Below, piece after piece: positions 35,799 through 46,936 of a DNA stretch of 64,000 bases; position 1 is the stretch's first letter, and each line of letters begins with the position of its first letter. The stretch covers positions 93,267,319 to 93,331,318 of the forward strand of contig CP136066.1 in the NCBI GenBank assembly GCA_032622095.1, given 5' to 3'. The notes under the pieces are model-generated. The model was not told the DNA's origin. It did no database searches and saw nothing but the letters and a program-made list of their open reading frames with translations. The position numbers and the translations under genes are program-made. Source of the DNA: Siphonodentalium dalli. Lineage: Eukaryota; Mollusca; Scaphopoda; Gadilida; Siphonodentaliidae.

Positions 35799-38700
35799 CT
35801 AGAAGGTGACCCGACTTCGTCCGGGCTTTGACCTTGAATTGTCCATTTTGAAGGTCAAGTGGGGTCACGATTTGACCAGTCCAAAACACTGCCCGGACAA
35901 AGGTACCCGACAAACGGGCCCGTCGAAATCCATCCGGTTTTACCCGATTTGACCTTGAATTGATCATTTTGAAGGTCAAGGTCAGGTCGGGGTCACGACC
36001 CGACCCGCCCAAAACACTCAGTGGACAAAAGTAACCACACGTATCAAATTTCGTCGAAATCCCATCAAAATTGGCGATTTGACCTTGAATTGACCCGTCA
36101 CGTCACGTCACGTCGCACGGGCAAATGAATATGCTTATGAGACTCCCCATACGAAGGTACTCCCACATACCAAGTTTCATCGAAATCCCGTGATATTCGG
36201 GCGTTTGACCTTGAAATGACTCAATTTCAAGGTCAATGTCACGTCGCACGGACAAATTAATAGACCTATGCCACTCCCCGGCCGAAGGTACCCCACGTAC
36301 CAAGTTTCATCTAAATCCCGAGATATTCGGGCGTTTGACCTTGAAATTATCCGACCGAAAATACCCCCACATACCAAGTTTCATCGAAATCGGTTCGGCC
36401 GTTTTCGAGTCCATCGCGAACACACAGACAGACACACAGACAGATCTTCCAAAATATATAATAGACTAGAAGGTGACCCGACTTCGTCCGGGCTATTCAA
36501 AAACCAAATTTCAAGTCGATAGCTCCACCCGTTTCCGAGATCTGGTCTGCGCATGCGCGAAGTTGGCGTCGCACGGGCTCGGCGACCAGATAAAATTTGT
36601 ATCCGGGGCAAGATACATTCACATACCAAATTTCAAGTCGATAGCTCCACCCGTTTCCGAGATCTCGTCTGCGCATGCGCGAAGCTGGCGTCGCATGGGC
36701 TCGGCGACAGATTTGACCTCGGCACGTGAAAAGTAGACCTCGGATCTGAAAATTAATTGGCCCATGCCACCCCCCGGCCGAAAATACCCCCACATACCAA
36801 GTTTCATCGAAATCGGCTCGGCCGTTTTCGAGTTCATCGCGATCACACAGACAGACACACACACAAACAGATCTTCCAAAATATATAATAGACTAGCCGA
36901 TGAGCCCGGCGTTGTCCGGGCTATTCCAAAACCAAATTTCAAGTCGATGGCTCCACCTGTTTCCGAGATCTCCCGACGTTGTCCGGGCTATTCCAAGTCG
37001 ATAGCTCTACCCGTTTCCGATATCTGGTCTGCGCATGCGCGAAGCTGGCGTCGCACGGGCTCGGCGACCCGATAAAATTCGTATAGTGGCAAGATATATT
37101 CACATACCAAATTTCAAGTCGATAGCTCCACCCGTTTCCGAGATCTCGTCTGCGCATGCACGAAGCTGGCGTCGCATGGGCTCGGCGACCCGATAAAATT
37201 CGTACCCGGGGCAAGATACATTCACATACCAAATTTCAAGTCGATATCTCCACCCGTTTCCGAGATCTCGTCTGCGCATGCGCGAAGCTGGCGCCGCACG
37301 GGCTCGGCGACCCGATAAAATTCGTAACCGGGGCAAGATACATTCACATAGCAAATTTCAAGTCGATAGCTCCACCGGTTTCCGAGATCTCGTCTGCGCA
37401 TGCGCTGCACGGGCGCCGCACGGGCTCGCCAATACGACAACGTCCACCGCCTGGTCAAACTACACACACGTACCAAGTTTCGTCCCGATCGGTCGAGAAT
37501 TGTAGATTTGTATTAATGACAGACAGACAAACAAACAGACAGACAGACAGAGGTCTTCAAAATATATATGAGACTAGCCGATGAGCCCGACGTTGTCCGG
37601 GCTATTAAAAAACCAAATTTCAAGTCGATAGCTCTACCCAGCCCGACGATTTCAAGTCGATAGCTCTACCCATTTCCGAGATCTGGTCTGCGCATGCGCG
37701 AAGCTGGCGTCGCACGGGCTCGGCGACCCGATAAAATTTGTATCCGGGGCAAGATACATTCACATAGCAAATTTCAAGTCGATAGCTCCACCCGTTTCCG
37801 AGATCTCATCTGCGCATGCGCGAAGCTGGTGTCGCACGGGCTCGGCGACCCGATAAAATTTGTATCCGGGGCAAGATACATTCACATAGCAAATTTCAAG
37901 TCGATAGCTCCACCCGTTTCCGAGATCTCGTCTGCGCATGCGCGAAGCGGGCGCCGCACGGGCTCGCCAATACGACAACGTTCACCGCCTGGTCAAACTA
38001 CACACACGTACCAAGTTTCGTCCCGATCGGTCGAGAATCGTAGATTTGTATAAATGACAGACAGACAGACAAACAAACAAACAAACAAACATACATACAG
38101 ACAGAGGTCTTCAAAATATATATGAGACTAGCCGATGAGCCCGACGTTGTCCGGGCTATTCAAAAAAGCCCGACGTTGTCCTGGCTATTCAAAAACCAAA
38201 TTTCAAGTCGTTAGCTCCACCCGTTTCCGAGATCTGGTCTGCGCATGCGCGAAGCTGGCGTCGCACGGGCTCGGCGACCCGATAAAATTTGTATCCGGGG
38301 CAAGATACATTCACATACCAAATTTCAAGTCGATAGCTCCACCCGTTTCCGAGATCTCGTCTGCGCATGCGCGAAGCTGGCGTCGCATGGGCTCGGCGAC
38401 AGATTTGACCTCGGCACGTGAAAAGTAGACCTCGGATCTGAAAATTAATTGGCCCATGCCACCCCCCGGCCGAAAATACCCCCACATACCAAGTTTCATC
38501 GAAATCGGCTCGGCCGTTTTCGAGTTCATCGCGATCACACAGACAGACACACACACAAACAGATCTTCCAAAATATATAATAGACTAGCCGATGAGCCCG
38601 GCGTTGTCCGGGCTATTCCAAAACCAAATTTCAAGTCGATGGCTCCACCTGTTTCCGAGATCTCCCGACGTTGTCCGGGCTATTCCAAGTCGATAGCTCT

Positions 38701-40370
38701 ACCCGTTTCCGATATCTGGTCTGCGCATGCGCGAAGCTGGCGTCGCACGGGCTCGGCGACCCGATAAAATTCGTATAGTGGCAAGATATATTCACATACC
38801 AAATTTCAAGTCGATAGCTCCACCCGTTTCCGAGATCTCGTCTGCGCATGCACGAAGCTGGCGTCGCATGGGCTCGGCGACCCGATAAAATTCGTACCCG
38901 GGGCAAGATACATTCACATACCAAATTTCAAGTCGATATCTCCACCCGTTTCCGAGATCTCGTCTGCGCATGCGCGAAGCTGGCGCCGCACGGGCTCGGC
39001 GACCCGATAAAATTCGTAACCGGGGCAAGATACATTCACATAGCAAATTTCAAGTCGATAGCTCCACCGGTTTCCGAGATCTCGTCTGCGCATGCGCTGC
39101 ACGGGCGCCGCACGGGCTCGCCAATACGACAACGTCCACCGCCTGGTCAAACTACACACACGTACCAAGTTTCGTCCCGATCGGTCGAGAATTGTAGATT
39201 TGTATTAATGACAGACAGACAAACAAACAGACAGACAGACAGAGGTCTTCAAAATATATATGAGACTAGCCGATGAGCCCGACGTTGTCCGGGCTATTAA
39301 AAAACCAAATTTCAAGTCGATAGCTCTACCCAGCCCGACGATTTCAAGTCGATAGCTCTACCCATTTCCGAGATCTGGTCTGCGCATGCGCGAAGCTGGC
39401 GTCGCACGGGCTCGGCGACCCGATAAAATTTGTATCCGGGGCAAGATACATTCACATAGCAAATTTCAAGTCGATAGCTCCACCCGTTTCCGAGATCTCG
39501 TCTGCGCATGCGCGAAGCTGGTGTCGCACGGGCTCGGCGACCCGATAAAATTTGTATCCGGGGCAAGATACATTCACATAGCAAATTTCAAGTCGATAGC
39601 TCCACCCGTTTCCGAGATCTCGTCTGCGCATGCGCGAAGCGGGCGCCGCACGGGCTCGCCAATACGACAACGTTCACCGCCTGGTCAAACTACACACACG
39701 TACCAAGTTTCGTCCCGATCGGTCGAGAATCGTAGATTTGTATAAATGACAGACAGACAGACAAACAAACAAACAAACAAACATACATACAGACAGAGGT
39801 CTTCAAAATATATATGAGACTAGCCGATGAGCCCGACGTTGTCCGGGCTATTCAAAAAAGCCCGACGTTGTCCTGGCTATTCAAAAACCAAATTTCAAGT
39901 CGTTAGCTCCACCCGTTTCCGAGATCTGGTCTGCGCATGCGCGAAGCTGGCGTCGCACGGGCTCGGCGACCCGATAAAATTCGTATCCGGGCCAAGATAC
40001 ATTCACATAGCAAATTTCAAGTCGATAGCTCCACCCGTTTCCGAGATCTCGTCTGCGCATGCGCGAAGCTGGTGTCGCACGGGCTCGGCGACCCGATAAA
40101 ATTCGTATCCGGGGCAAGATACATTCACATAGCAAATTTCAAGTCGATAGCTCCACCCGTTTCCGAGATCTCGTCTGCGCATGCGCGAAGCGGGCGCCGC
40201 ACGGGCTCGCCAATACGACAACGTTCACCGCCTGGTCAAACTACACACACGTACCAAGTTTCGTCCCGATCGGTCGAGAATCGTAGATTTGTATAAATGA
40301 CAGACAGACAGACAGACAAACAAACAAACAAACATACATACAGACAGAGGTCTTCAAAATATATATGAGA
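35799..40370 (-). mobile_element. Helitron-like tandem array 2: eight abutting units, reverse orientation
   Basis: Read on the minus strand, each unit starts TCT(C/A)(T)AT...TTTTG(A/G)AGA followed by CTGT-type microsatellite and ends with a hairpin of the type AGCCCGGACAACG(C/T)CGGGCT, then CTAG. Units abut without spacer at plus-strand boundaries 36465/36466, 36892/36893, 37573/37574, 38127/38128, 38584/38585, 39265/39266 and 39819/39820. Lengths are 667, 427, 681, 554, 457, 681, 554 and 551 bp. The whole array is bounded by A (35798) and T (40371). The interiors are ~122-bp core repeats (TTTCAAGTCGATAGCTCCAC, GCGCATGCGC, GGGCTCGGCGACCCGATAAA). No Rep/helicase is present. Confidence 0.82.
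36490..39880 (-). repeat. 1,692-bp higher-order duplication inside array 2
   Basis: Unit boundaries 36892, 37573 and 38127 recur at 38584, 39265 and 39819, each exactly 1,692 bp further on. Most of the sequence between (for example 36700-37570 against 38392-39262) looks identical on reading, with a few substitutions near the left edge. A block of several Helitron-like units was therefore duplicated as one piece after the units had become adjacent. Confidence 0.85.
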
Positions 40371-40834
40371 TAACGCCCGCAGAGATCATATTCTACCAGT
40401 ATACAAACCCTTGGAACTTTTTGAAGTTTTGACAGGGAACATTATAAAGTTGAAAAAATAACACAGGGAATATATTTCTTACTTATTATCTGTTCCTTGA
40501 TAATGTACTTCATCGTAGGAAAAGGTCCCAACTCGAAATTTCACGATTTAAGTGACTTTTCGAGCGATTTTGCTTTGCGTCGCTTACAATTATGGAATTT
40601 CTCCTGGGTAATTAATTCAATGTTTATTGCAATATCGGCTCATAAAAGTAACAGAAAGGCATGCAATTTCGAGTTGGGATCTTCATATATACAGTGAAGT
40701 ACATTATCAAGGAACAGATAATAACTATAAGAAATTTTTCGACTGATATATTTTTTCGACTTATAAGGTTCCCTGTCAAAACATCAAAAAGTTCCCAGGT
40801 TTTGTACTGGTGGAATATGATCTCTACGGGCATT
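40371..40834. mobile_element. Palindromic MITE (TAACGCCCG family), copy 1
   Basis: The arms from TAACGCCCGCAGAGATCATA to the complement ending CTCTACGGGCATT pair over most of the element, including TTTTGACAGGGAAC, TTATTATCTGTTCCTTGATA and CCCAACTCGAAAT. Its left outer end was separated by the Helitron-like array inserted directly before 40371; the missing flank lies at ~35757-35798. No coding capacity. Confidence 0.75.
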
Positions 40835-41139
40835 GATCTATTAAATGGGCTGAATGTCCCAATCGGGATAAATACGATATGTGTCCAAGCGACGTAATGA
40901 AACATTCCCCTCCCCCCCCCCCCCCCGCATATATATGTGCATATAATCGATTACGACAAAAATATATATGATTGCGAAATTGAGTGACATATTAAGCAAC
41001 GCCGAGCCTATACTTAGTTATTTTGGTCGAGACATTTAGCCCAATCGGTAAATGAACTGGACCTGTTCATCAGTTCATGCCAACATGTGCAATGCTCTGC
41101 CATTAAGAACATGCGTAGCTGTGGTACCATACACCATAT

Positions 41140-41625
41140 AGATCATGCCATGAATCTCTACTCAGGCTAACGACCGTAGAGATCATATTCCACCAGTACA
41201 AAACCTTGGAACGTTTTGAAGTTTTGACAGGGAACCTTATAAAGTCGAAAAAATAATGCGGGGAATATATTTTTCAGTTATTATCTGTTCCTTAATAATT
41301 AATTTTCACTGAAGGTGAAGGTCCCAATTCGAAATTGCATGCCTTTATGTGACTTTTCTGAGCCGATATCGCAACAATCATTGAATTAATTACCCAAAGC
41401 AAAATCGCTTACAGTCACTTAAATCGTGAAATTTAGAGTTAGGAACTTCACCTACAATGAAGTACATTATTCAGGAACAGATAATAACTAAGAAATATAG
41501 TACCTGCATTATTTTTTCAACTTCATAAGGTTCCGTGTCAAAACTTCAAAAACTTCCAAGGTTTTGTACTGGTGGAATATGATCTCTAAGGGCGTTAGCC
41601 TGAGTTGAGTTTCATGGATGATCTA
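41140..41625. mobile_element. Palindromic MITE (TAACGCCCG family), copy 2
   Basis: The core arms are CTAACGACCGTAGAGATC (41167) and its complement ending CGTTAGCC (~41600). Outward similarity (TAGATCAT, CCATGAA, ACTCAGG) extends the inverted repeat to about 41140 and 41625. It is the same family as copy 1 and, being uninterrupted, shows what the target of array 2 looked like before insertion. Confidence 0.7.
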
Positions 41626-41736
41626 CATACACCAATGACAGTAGATCATATATGCCTACAGGCACGTTTTGAATGAGAGTCACTAAACACTTCAACTTTC
41701 TTTGGCCAACCCGATCACTGGAACCTGTATCTTATG

Positions 41737-43530
41737 GGGTTCCGTTCTATTCTATTTATTACCTATTTTGTGATATCAATATTATAGTTTATTATATTAT
41801 AAAATGAATATATGATATCACAAAATCGAATAAATGATATCATTAAATATTTTATGATATCACAAAAATGATTTTAAGATATCACTAATTCCAATTATTG
41901 ATATCACAAAATAGGAAGCATTTAGTGATATCACTAACTAGATTTTGTTATATCATAAACTCATTTTGTGATATCATAAAATTGAATTTGTGATGTCATT
42001 TATTCTTTTAGTGATATCAATATATAGAAAATGGCATAGCTGGACTACTATTCCTTCAACATTTTGTGACATCATTAAATAAGTTTATGATATCATAAAA
42101 TCGAATTATTGATATCACCAAATACTTACTTATTTTGTGATATCATATATTCAATTTAGTGATATCACAAAATGAATTTATGATATCACTAATTCCATTT
42201 TGTGATATCTTAAAATTATTGTGTGATATCACTAATTCCCCAACATTTTATGATATCACAAAACCGAATTATTATTGGAATTGGTGATAACTTAAAATAA
42301 TTTTGTTATATCATAAACTATTAGTGATATCATATATTCGATTTTGAGATATCATATATTCATTTAGTGACATTATAAAATGAATTATTGACATCACTAA
42401 ATATGTAATAAATAAAAGAACGGTGCCCGTGAGTCCGTAAATTAGTGATATCATAAAATTGAATATGTGATATAAAATAAATAGTATGTATTGATATCAC
42501 AAAATGAATATATGACATCACTAATTCGAATTAGTGATACCATAAAATTGAATATATGATATCACAAAATAGAAACCATTTAGTGATATCAATTATTCGA
42601 TTTTGTGATATCATAAATTAATTTTATGATATCAATAAATATTTTATGATATCACTAAATGCATTTGGTGATATCAATAGTCTTTTCATATGAATTATTG
42701 ATATCACAAAATGAATATATGATATTACAAATTTGAATAAGTGATATCACAAAATGAATATATGATAACATAAAATTGAATATGTGATATCATTAAATGC
42801 TTATGATATCATATATTCAATTTTGTGATATCATATATTCATATTGCGATATCACAAAATGAACAAGAGGTGTGCACTCGAGTGCTAGCATACCCCCACC
42901 GTGGCAAATTCAACCCGCATTATCCGTAAAACCCAACAAAAAAGATTTTTAACTTTAAAGAAAAATTCGGACTAATAATATCGATATGGTGTCACAAGAA
43001 GCTTGTACAGAAAAAATTATTAATTTGGTTCATATTTGTTAAAGTTATTAAGTCGGACAGTATTTTCTAAGTCAAAATAAGTCGAAAATGAAGTGTAATA
43101 TAACGAAAAACAGTCTGAGCCAATCCCTAGCCACATCATGTAGAGAGGGTATTGTGAGAAGCATGTATACCAAAAATTATTGAAATCAGTTCATATTTGT
43201 TAAAGTTATTAAGTCGGACAGAAATTTCTAAGTCAAAATAAGTCGAAAATGTGGCGTAACTTAAATAAAAAAGTCAGACCGAAACCGCAATTAGCATCAT
43301 GCGGAGAGGCAGTCCTAATGAGCTTGCATACCAAAAATTATAGAAATCGGTTCATAGTTGTTCGAGTTATGAGGTCGGACAGAGGGACGGACGGACAGAC
43401 AGACACACGGAGGGAGAAAGCGTGACGGACGCAGTCAATCCAGTATACCACCCATTTTCTTCGAAAGTGGGGGTATAATTATTGATAACACAAAATAGGT
43501 AATACATAGAAGAAAGGTGCCCCATAGTAT
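41737..43530. mobile_element. Foldback element with TGATATCA-repeat arms
   Basis: The outer ends are inverted: GGGGTTCCGTTCTATTCTAT then TTATTACCTATTTTGTGATA on the left, and its complement (ACACAAAATAGGTAATA, AGAAAGGTGCCCC) at ~43488-43530. Between lie dozens of degenerate ~20-25-bp repeats, almost all containing TGATATCA with ACAAAATGAAT or TAAAATTGAAT linkers. Because TGATATCA is itself palindromic, every repeat can pair with any other. It is interrupted at 42864-43480 by another element. Arms made of short tandem repeats recall Foldback (FB) elements of Drosophila. Confidence 0.65.
42864..43480 (+). mobile_element. Interspersed element inserted in the TGATATCA array
   Basis: It starts CAAGAGGTGTGCACTCGAG and ends TCGAAAGTGGGGGTATAATT, cleanly replacing nothing of the surrounding repeat. 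Two to three ~165-bp internal repeats share GTTATTAAGTCGGACAG and AAGTCAAAATAAGTCGAAAA, followed by a GGACGGACAGACAGAC tract. Its architecture (core repeats, GGAC tract, GGGGGTATAAT end) parallels the elements at 22950-23865 and 29345-29888. Non-coding. Confidence 0.65.
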
Positions 43531-43789
43531 CTAGTATATTTATTATGTCATATATGTGTTATATCAATGTTTTCTTGATATATGGTCACACCCACCACCC
43601 CGGCCCTGTGTAAGACACTCCAATCAGACAGAAAAAAAAAAAATTCCAAATAGTAATCGTGATGGGTGAGGATTTAGGCTGATATTAATAATAGTGATGG
43701 CAATTCACACTAGACTCCCATTGCCAAATAATAGTGATCATTCAGGATCTTTGGTAATTTTTTCAAAAAATTAATAATCGTGGTGACAC

Positions 43790-44284
43790 TATTATTTATA
43801 GGCACCTGAGAGTAGAGAAGACATTGATATCCAATCAATCTCCATAGATTGTACCTTGCTATGCCAATTATTGACAGATTCTTGCATAAATTTGATCCTG
43901 AAATTGATATTGAATATGTAAACCATGCTGTAAATCTGCCCCTGTGACATTTTGAAGAGACTGTTTTCATTCAGGCACACAAGAGTCCCGATTCTATATT
44001 CTTTCCAGTGTTTAAAACAAATGGCCAGAAATCTTTCTGTCAAAAGATATTTATTTCACTTATTTACCAGTACTGAAAAATCTACAAGGAGATCAATAAT
44101 TATCCAGAAGATAACAAAAACGCCCAAATATTGCAGGGAACTGTGTCAACATTTAATGTATAGATCAGATATTCAAGAAAATGTAGAAACATTGAATGCA
44201 AATTGGGCTGTACAAGCAATAACTTTCAAGTTTCTAAGCAGTGACTTACATGTAGCCCTCTTTTTAAATTTTAAAAGCCGATGA
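43790..44284 (+). pseudogene. Possible decayed OTU/vertnin-like gene fragment
   Basis: A frame near 43855-44030 reads IDRFLHKFDPEIDIEYVNHA, then FIQAHKSPDSIFFPVF after a stop. The 110-codon frame at 43952-44284 continues with RYLFHLFTSTEKSTRRSIII and ends with NANWAVQAITFKFLSSDLHV. The order (cysteine/arginine segment, then W-x-x-QA-x4-L) resembles, from memory, OTU/vertnin-like proteins that are repeated in invertebrate genomes. The match is weak, frameshifted and unproven. A protein-profile search is needed; the frame may also be chance. Confidence 0.3.
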
Positions 44285-45883
44285 CAAGCTTTTATAATTT
44301 ATACGTCTCTAGAAGTCCCATTCAAATTTTTCATTTCTTCAGGTCAAAAGATATATTACCTATGCTTCTGGTAATAGGCATGAAAGAAAAAAAAAGTTTT
44401 AATTTTATTTCACTTTTTCATTTTAAGTTAACTTGGTCTCAAATTAACCTTCAAAATAGCTATCCCTTGTAAGTTGTAATATTATTATTTAATTGATGGC
44501 TATAGGATATTCAAGATGGTTCACTTTATTTAACCCTTGGCAAAGTGGATACTAACTGATGAGTAGTTACTTTATTTTTTTAAATGTTTTTGTTTCAACT
44601 TTTGTTGAACAAATTTATAAACATGAATGAATGAGAATCAAGGGATAAATCTCAGGGGTATTTGTTCTGCCTATCATCTGCTCAACCATAGAAATTCAGA
44701 ACAGACCATTTCAATATATAGCATGATGATCAGTAAATAATTTTATAATCTTCTTAAATTTAGTGATCTACTTTATGTTGATCATGGACATGTATGTGTA
44801 TACATATGTACAAGTCACTTTTTCACACATTACAATGTGTTGATCCAGCGCCATATAAATGGAATGTTAGGGCTCATGTATTATGCTCACCATTGGTCAA
44901 TACGGATGGACATGTTAATAGATATAATACATATCAAAAACATTTGTAAATTTTTTTTTTTTACAAAATCAATTAAATGAAAACACAGATCATTTTTTTG
45001 TTTTTTGCCTTATTACCAAATAATCGTTCAACCATTGGTTATGTGCTAGACGGTAGACCAAGGGTAATTTTAATAATGTTAATAAATACAGTTAATACTA
45101 CATTAGTACGATATTCGCAAAGTTTACTACAATATAGTATCATGCCAGATATGCTCTCCATAAATGGAAACAATTTGTTGTGTTACTTGGGAATGCCCCA
45201 CTATTCCTAAAAATTAGATTTGAATGGGAATTCTAAACACACAAATCTAAATGATTGTCATCAATTGGCTTTTTTAAAGAGATTGGTTTGCAACATCATC
45301 TCTTTCTTGACTTTCATAAGGGACATGACTGACTGTTACAGTACATGTTTTGTATTCTATTTTTCAAGATAAATACTACACACCACGAGTGGTGCTAAAT
45401 TTGAACATTTATACAGATTGTGCTACTAGTATGATTGTCATTCAACTGGTTTTTCTAATGTGACTCATAATGTATACAGGCTTCAAATTAAACCTACTAG
45501 TACTGTGGTAATTGTTTGCTTAATTTTCATCTTGTTTTTGTGATAAGCTTAGGTAGGTAAATATATGTACATATTAAACATGCAGCACATGTACTATAAT
45601 ATACTAGTAGATTACGGTATACATGTATGTGCCTTGGAAAAACTCATTGATGTGATAAGAGAATACACATGTATCTCCTAAGAAGAAAAAAACGATTTTG
45701 TATATTCTATGCCATGAAACAATGACGATAATTTTTTATCAGATGATTTATTCTGATATGGTAAAAATAATTCATTCAGGAGCATTCTGCAGAAATTTGA
45801 AAACCTCTAGACATAGAGAATTTTTATCATTTCAGTACATCTTATAAGATTAAACATCTTATAAGATTATAAGTCTGTATATA
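44285..45883. other. Intergenic, nothing recognised
   Basis: AT-rich, no supported gene, palindrome or tandem repeat. The short open frame at 44977-45210 has no recognisable features. Confidence 0.35.
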
Positions 45884-45887
45884 TTAA

Positions 45888-46470
45888 AGGGGTACTGTAC
45901 GCCATTTTCATTAAATTTCCGGTGACAACAACGATCTAATATCGATAATATATAGAAACATAAGTAATTTGAGTCGAAGATGTATTTTGTAAACGCTCAG
46001 GTTAATAGGCTATCTTAAAATTTAATAATTTAAAAGTTAATAATTTGATATAAATTGAATTTATGACTGGAGCCATAAAATGGCGTCAATTAAATTACGA
46101 ATTTGCGTAATCAAATAAAGTATTTGAGGGATATTGGATTGTTAAACCGATCGCACACACGATCGCTTAAAATATTATGATGATACGGAGAGAACACTCA
46201 AGCCACTCACTGACTAGCGACGATACAATAACTTGAATGATTATATGGGACTAGTATGCCTATAATATAACTTTTATTTGATTCATTTGGTTGAAAACTG
46301 TACAAAAATTACTCGACAACGACAATTTGTATTTTTGCATTCCGGTAAATTTGTCATCCGAAACACTACTTCGTACTCAACAGACTTTCAAATAATGAAA
46401 AAATTGTTACCTTATTCTCCGACTCGGAGACTATAGAAACCAACAACAACATTTGGCGTACAGTACCCCT
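45888..46470. mobile_element. piggyBac-type MITE with TTAA duplication
   Basis: The ends AGGGGTACTGTACGCCA and TGGCGTACAGTACCCCT are exact inverted repeats, flanked by TTAA at 45884-45887 and 46471-46474. TTAA target duplication is diagnostic of piggyBac-type mobilisation. The element is 583 bp, AT-rich and non-coding. It lies ~470 bp beyond the kinase stop codon, just past that gene's likely poly(A) signals. Confidence 0.9.
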
Positions 46471-46570
46471 TTAAGTCTTTGTGTAGGTATTATTCCTCAT
46501 GAAGGCCAATATAAATAAATTGCTAGATTTAAAACCATCCTTTTCAGAAAATGGGGTCGGAGGGACGAAT

Positions 46571-46590
46571 TTTATTTTTTATATTTTATT
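46571..46590 (-). terminator. Candidate poly(A) signals of the kinase gene
   Basis: TTTATT at 46571-46576 and 46585-46590 on the plus strand gives two AATAAA hexamers on the minus strand, about 350 bp beyond the kinase stop. That is a normal 3' UTR length. Use of these sites is inferred. Confidence 0.45.
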
Positions 46591-46936
46591 CTTCCTATTA
46601 ATACAAATGGTCATGGGACAGTTCTCGATATTGAAGCAGTATACTATCTTATATAATACAAGGTGATTTACATGTAGATTGTCGAATTTGATCAAAATAG
46701 ACTGATTAATTGGTCACTGAAATGTAACTTGATGAAGAAAAAAAGTTTACATAAAAGATGCTGGTATCCAAATAAAAACAAATTGAGGAGGGGACTAAAA
46801 ATAGTCAGGAAGGGATGTAAATAAAGCTATATTTTTTTATATTGGCCTGACATACTGAAGGGGAGTAATTGCAACTGTCGGTTTAATTTGAGGCCTAAAC
46901 ATTACAAGCCACTGTAACCCTGAATGTAGCTTTAAC

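Noticed and set aside
36103-40296. Many overlapping 66-142-codon frames with shared peptides on both strands
   Set aside because: They fall in ~122-bp core repeats; 122 is not a multiple of three, the frames overlap on opposite strands, and they coincide with Helitron-like units that are non-coding in design.
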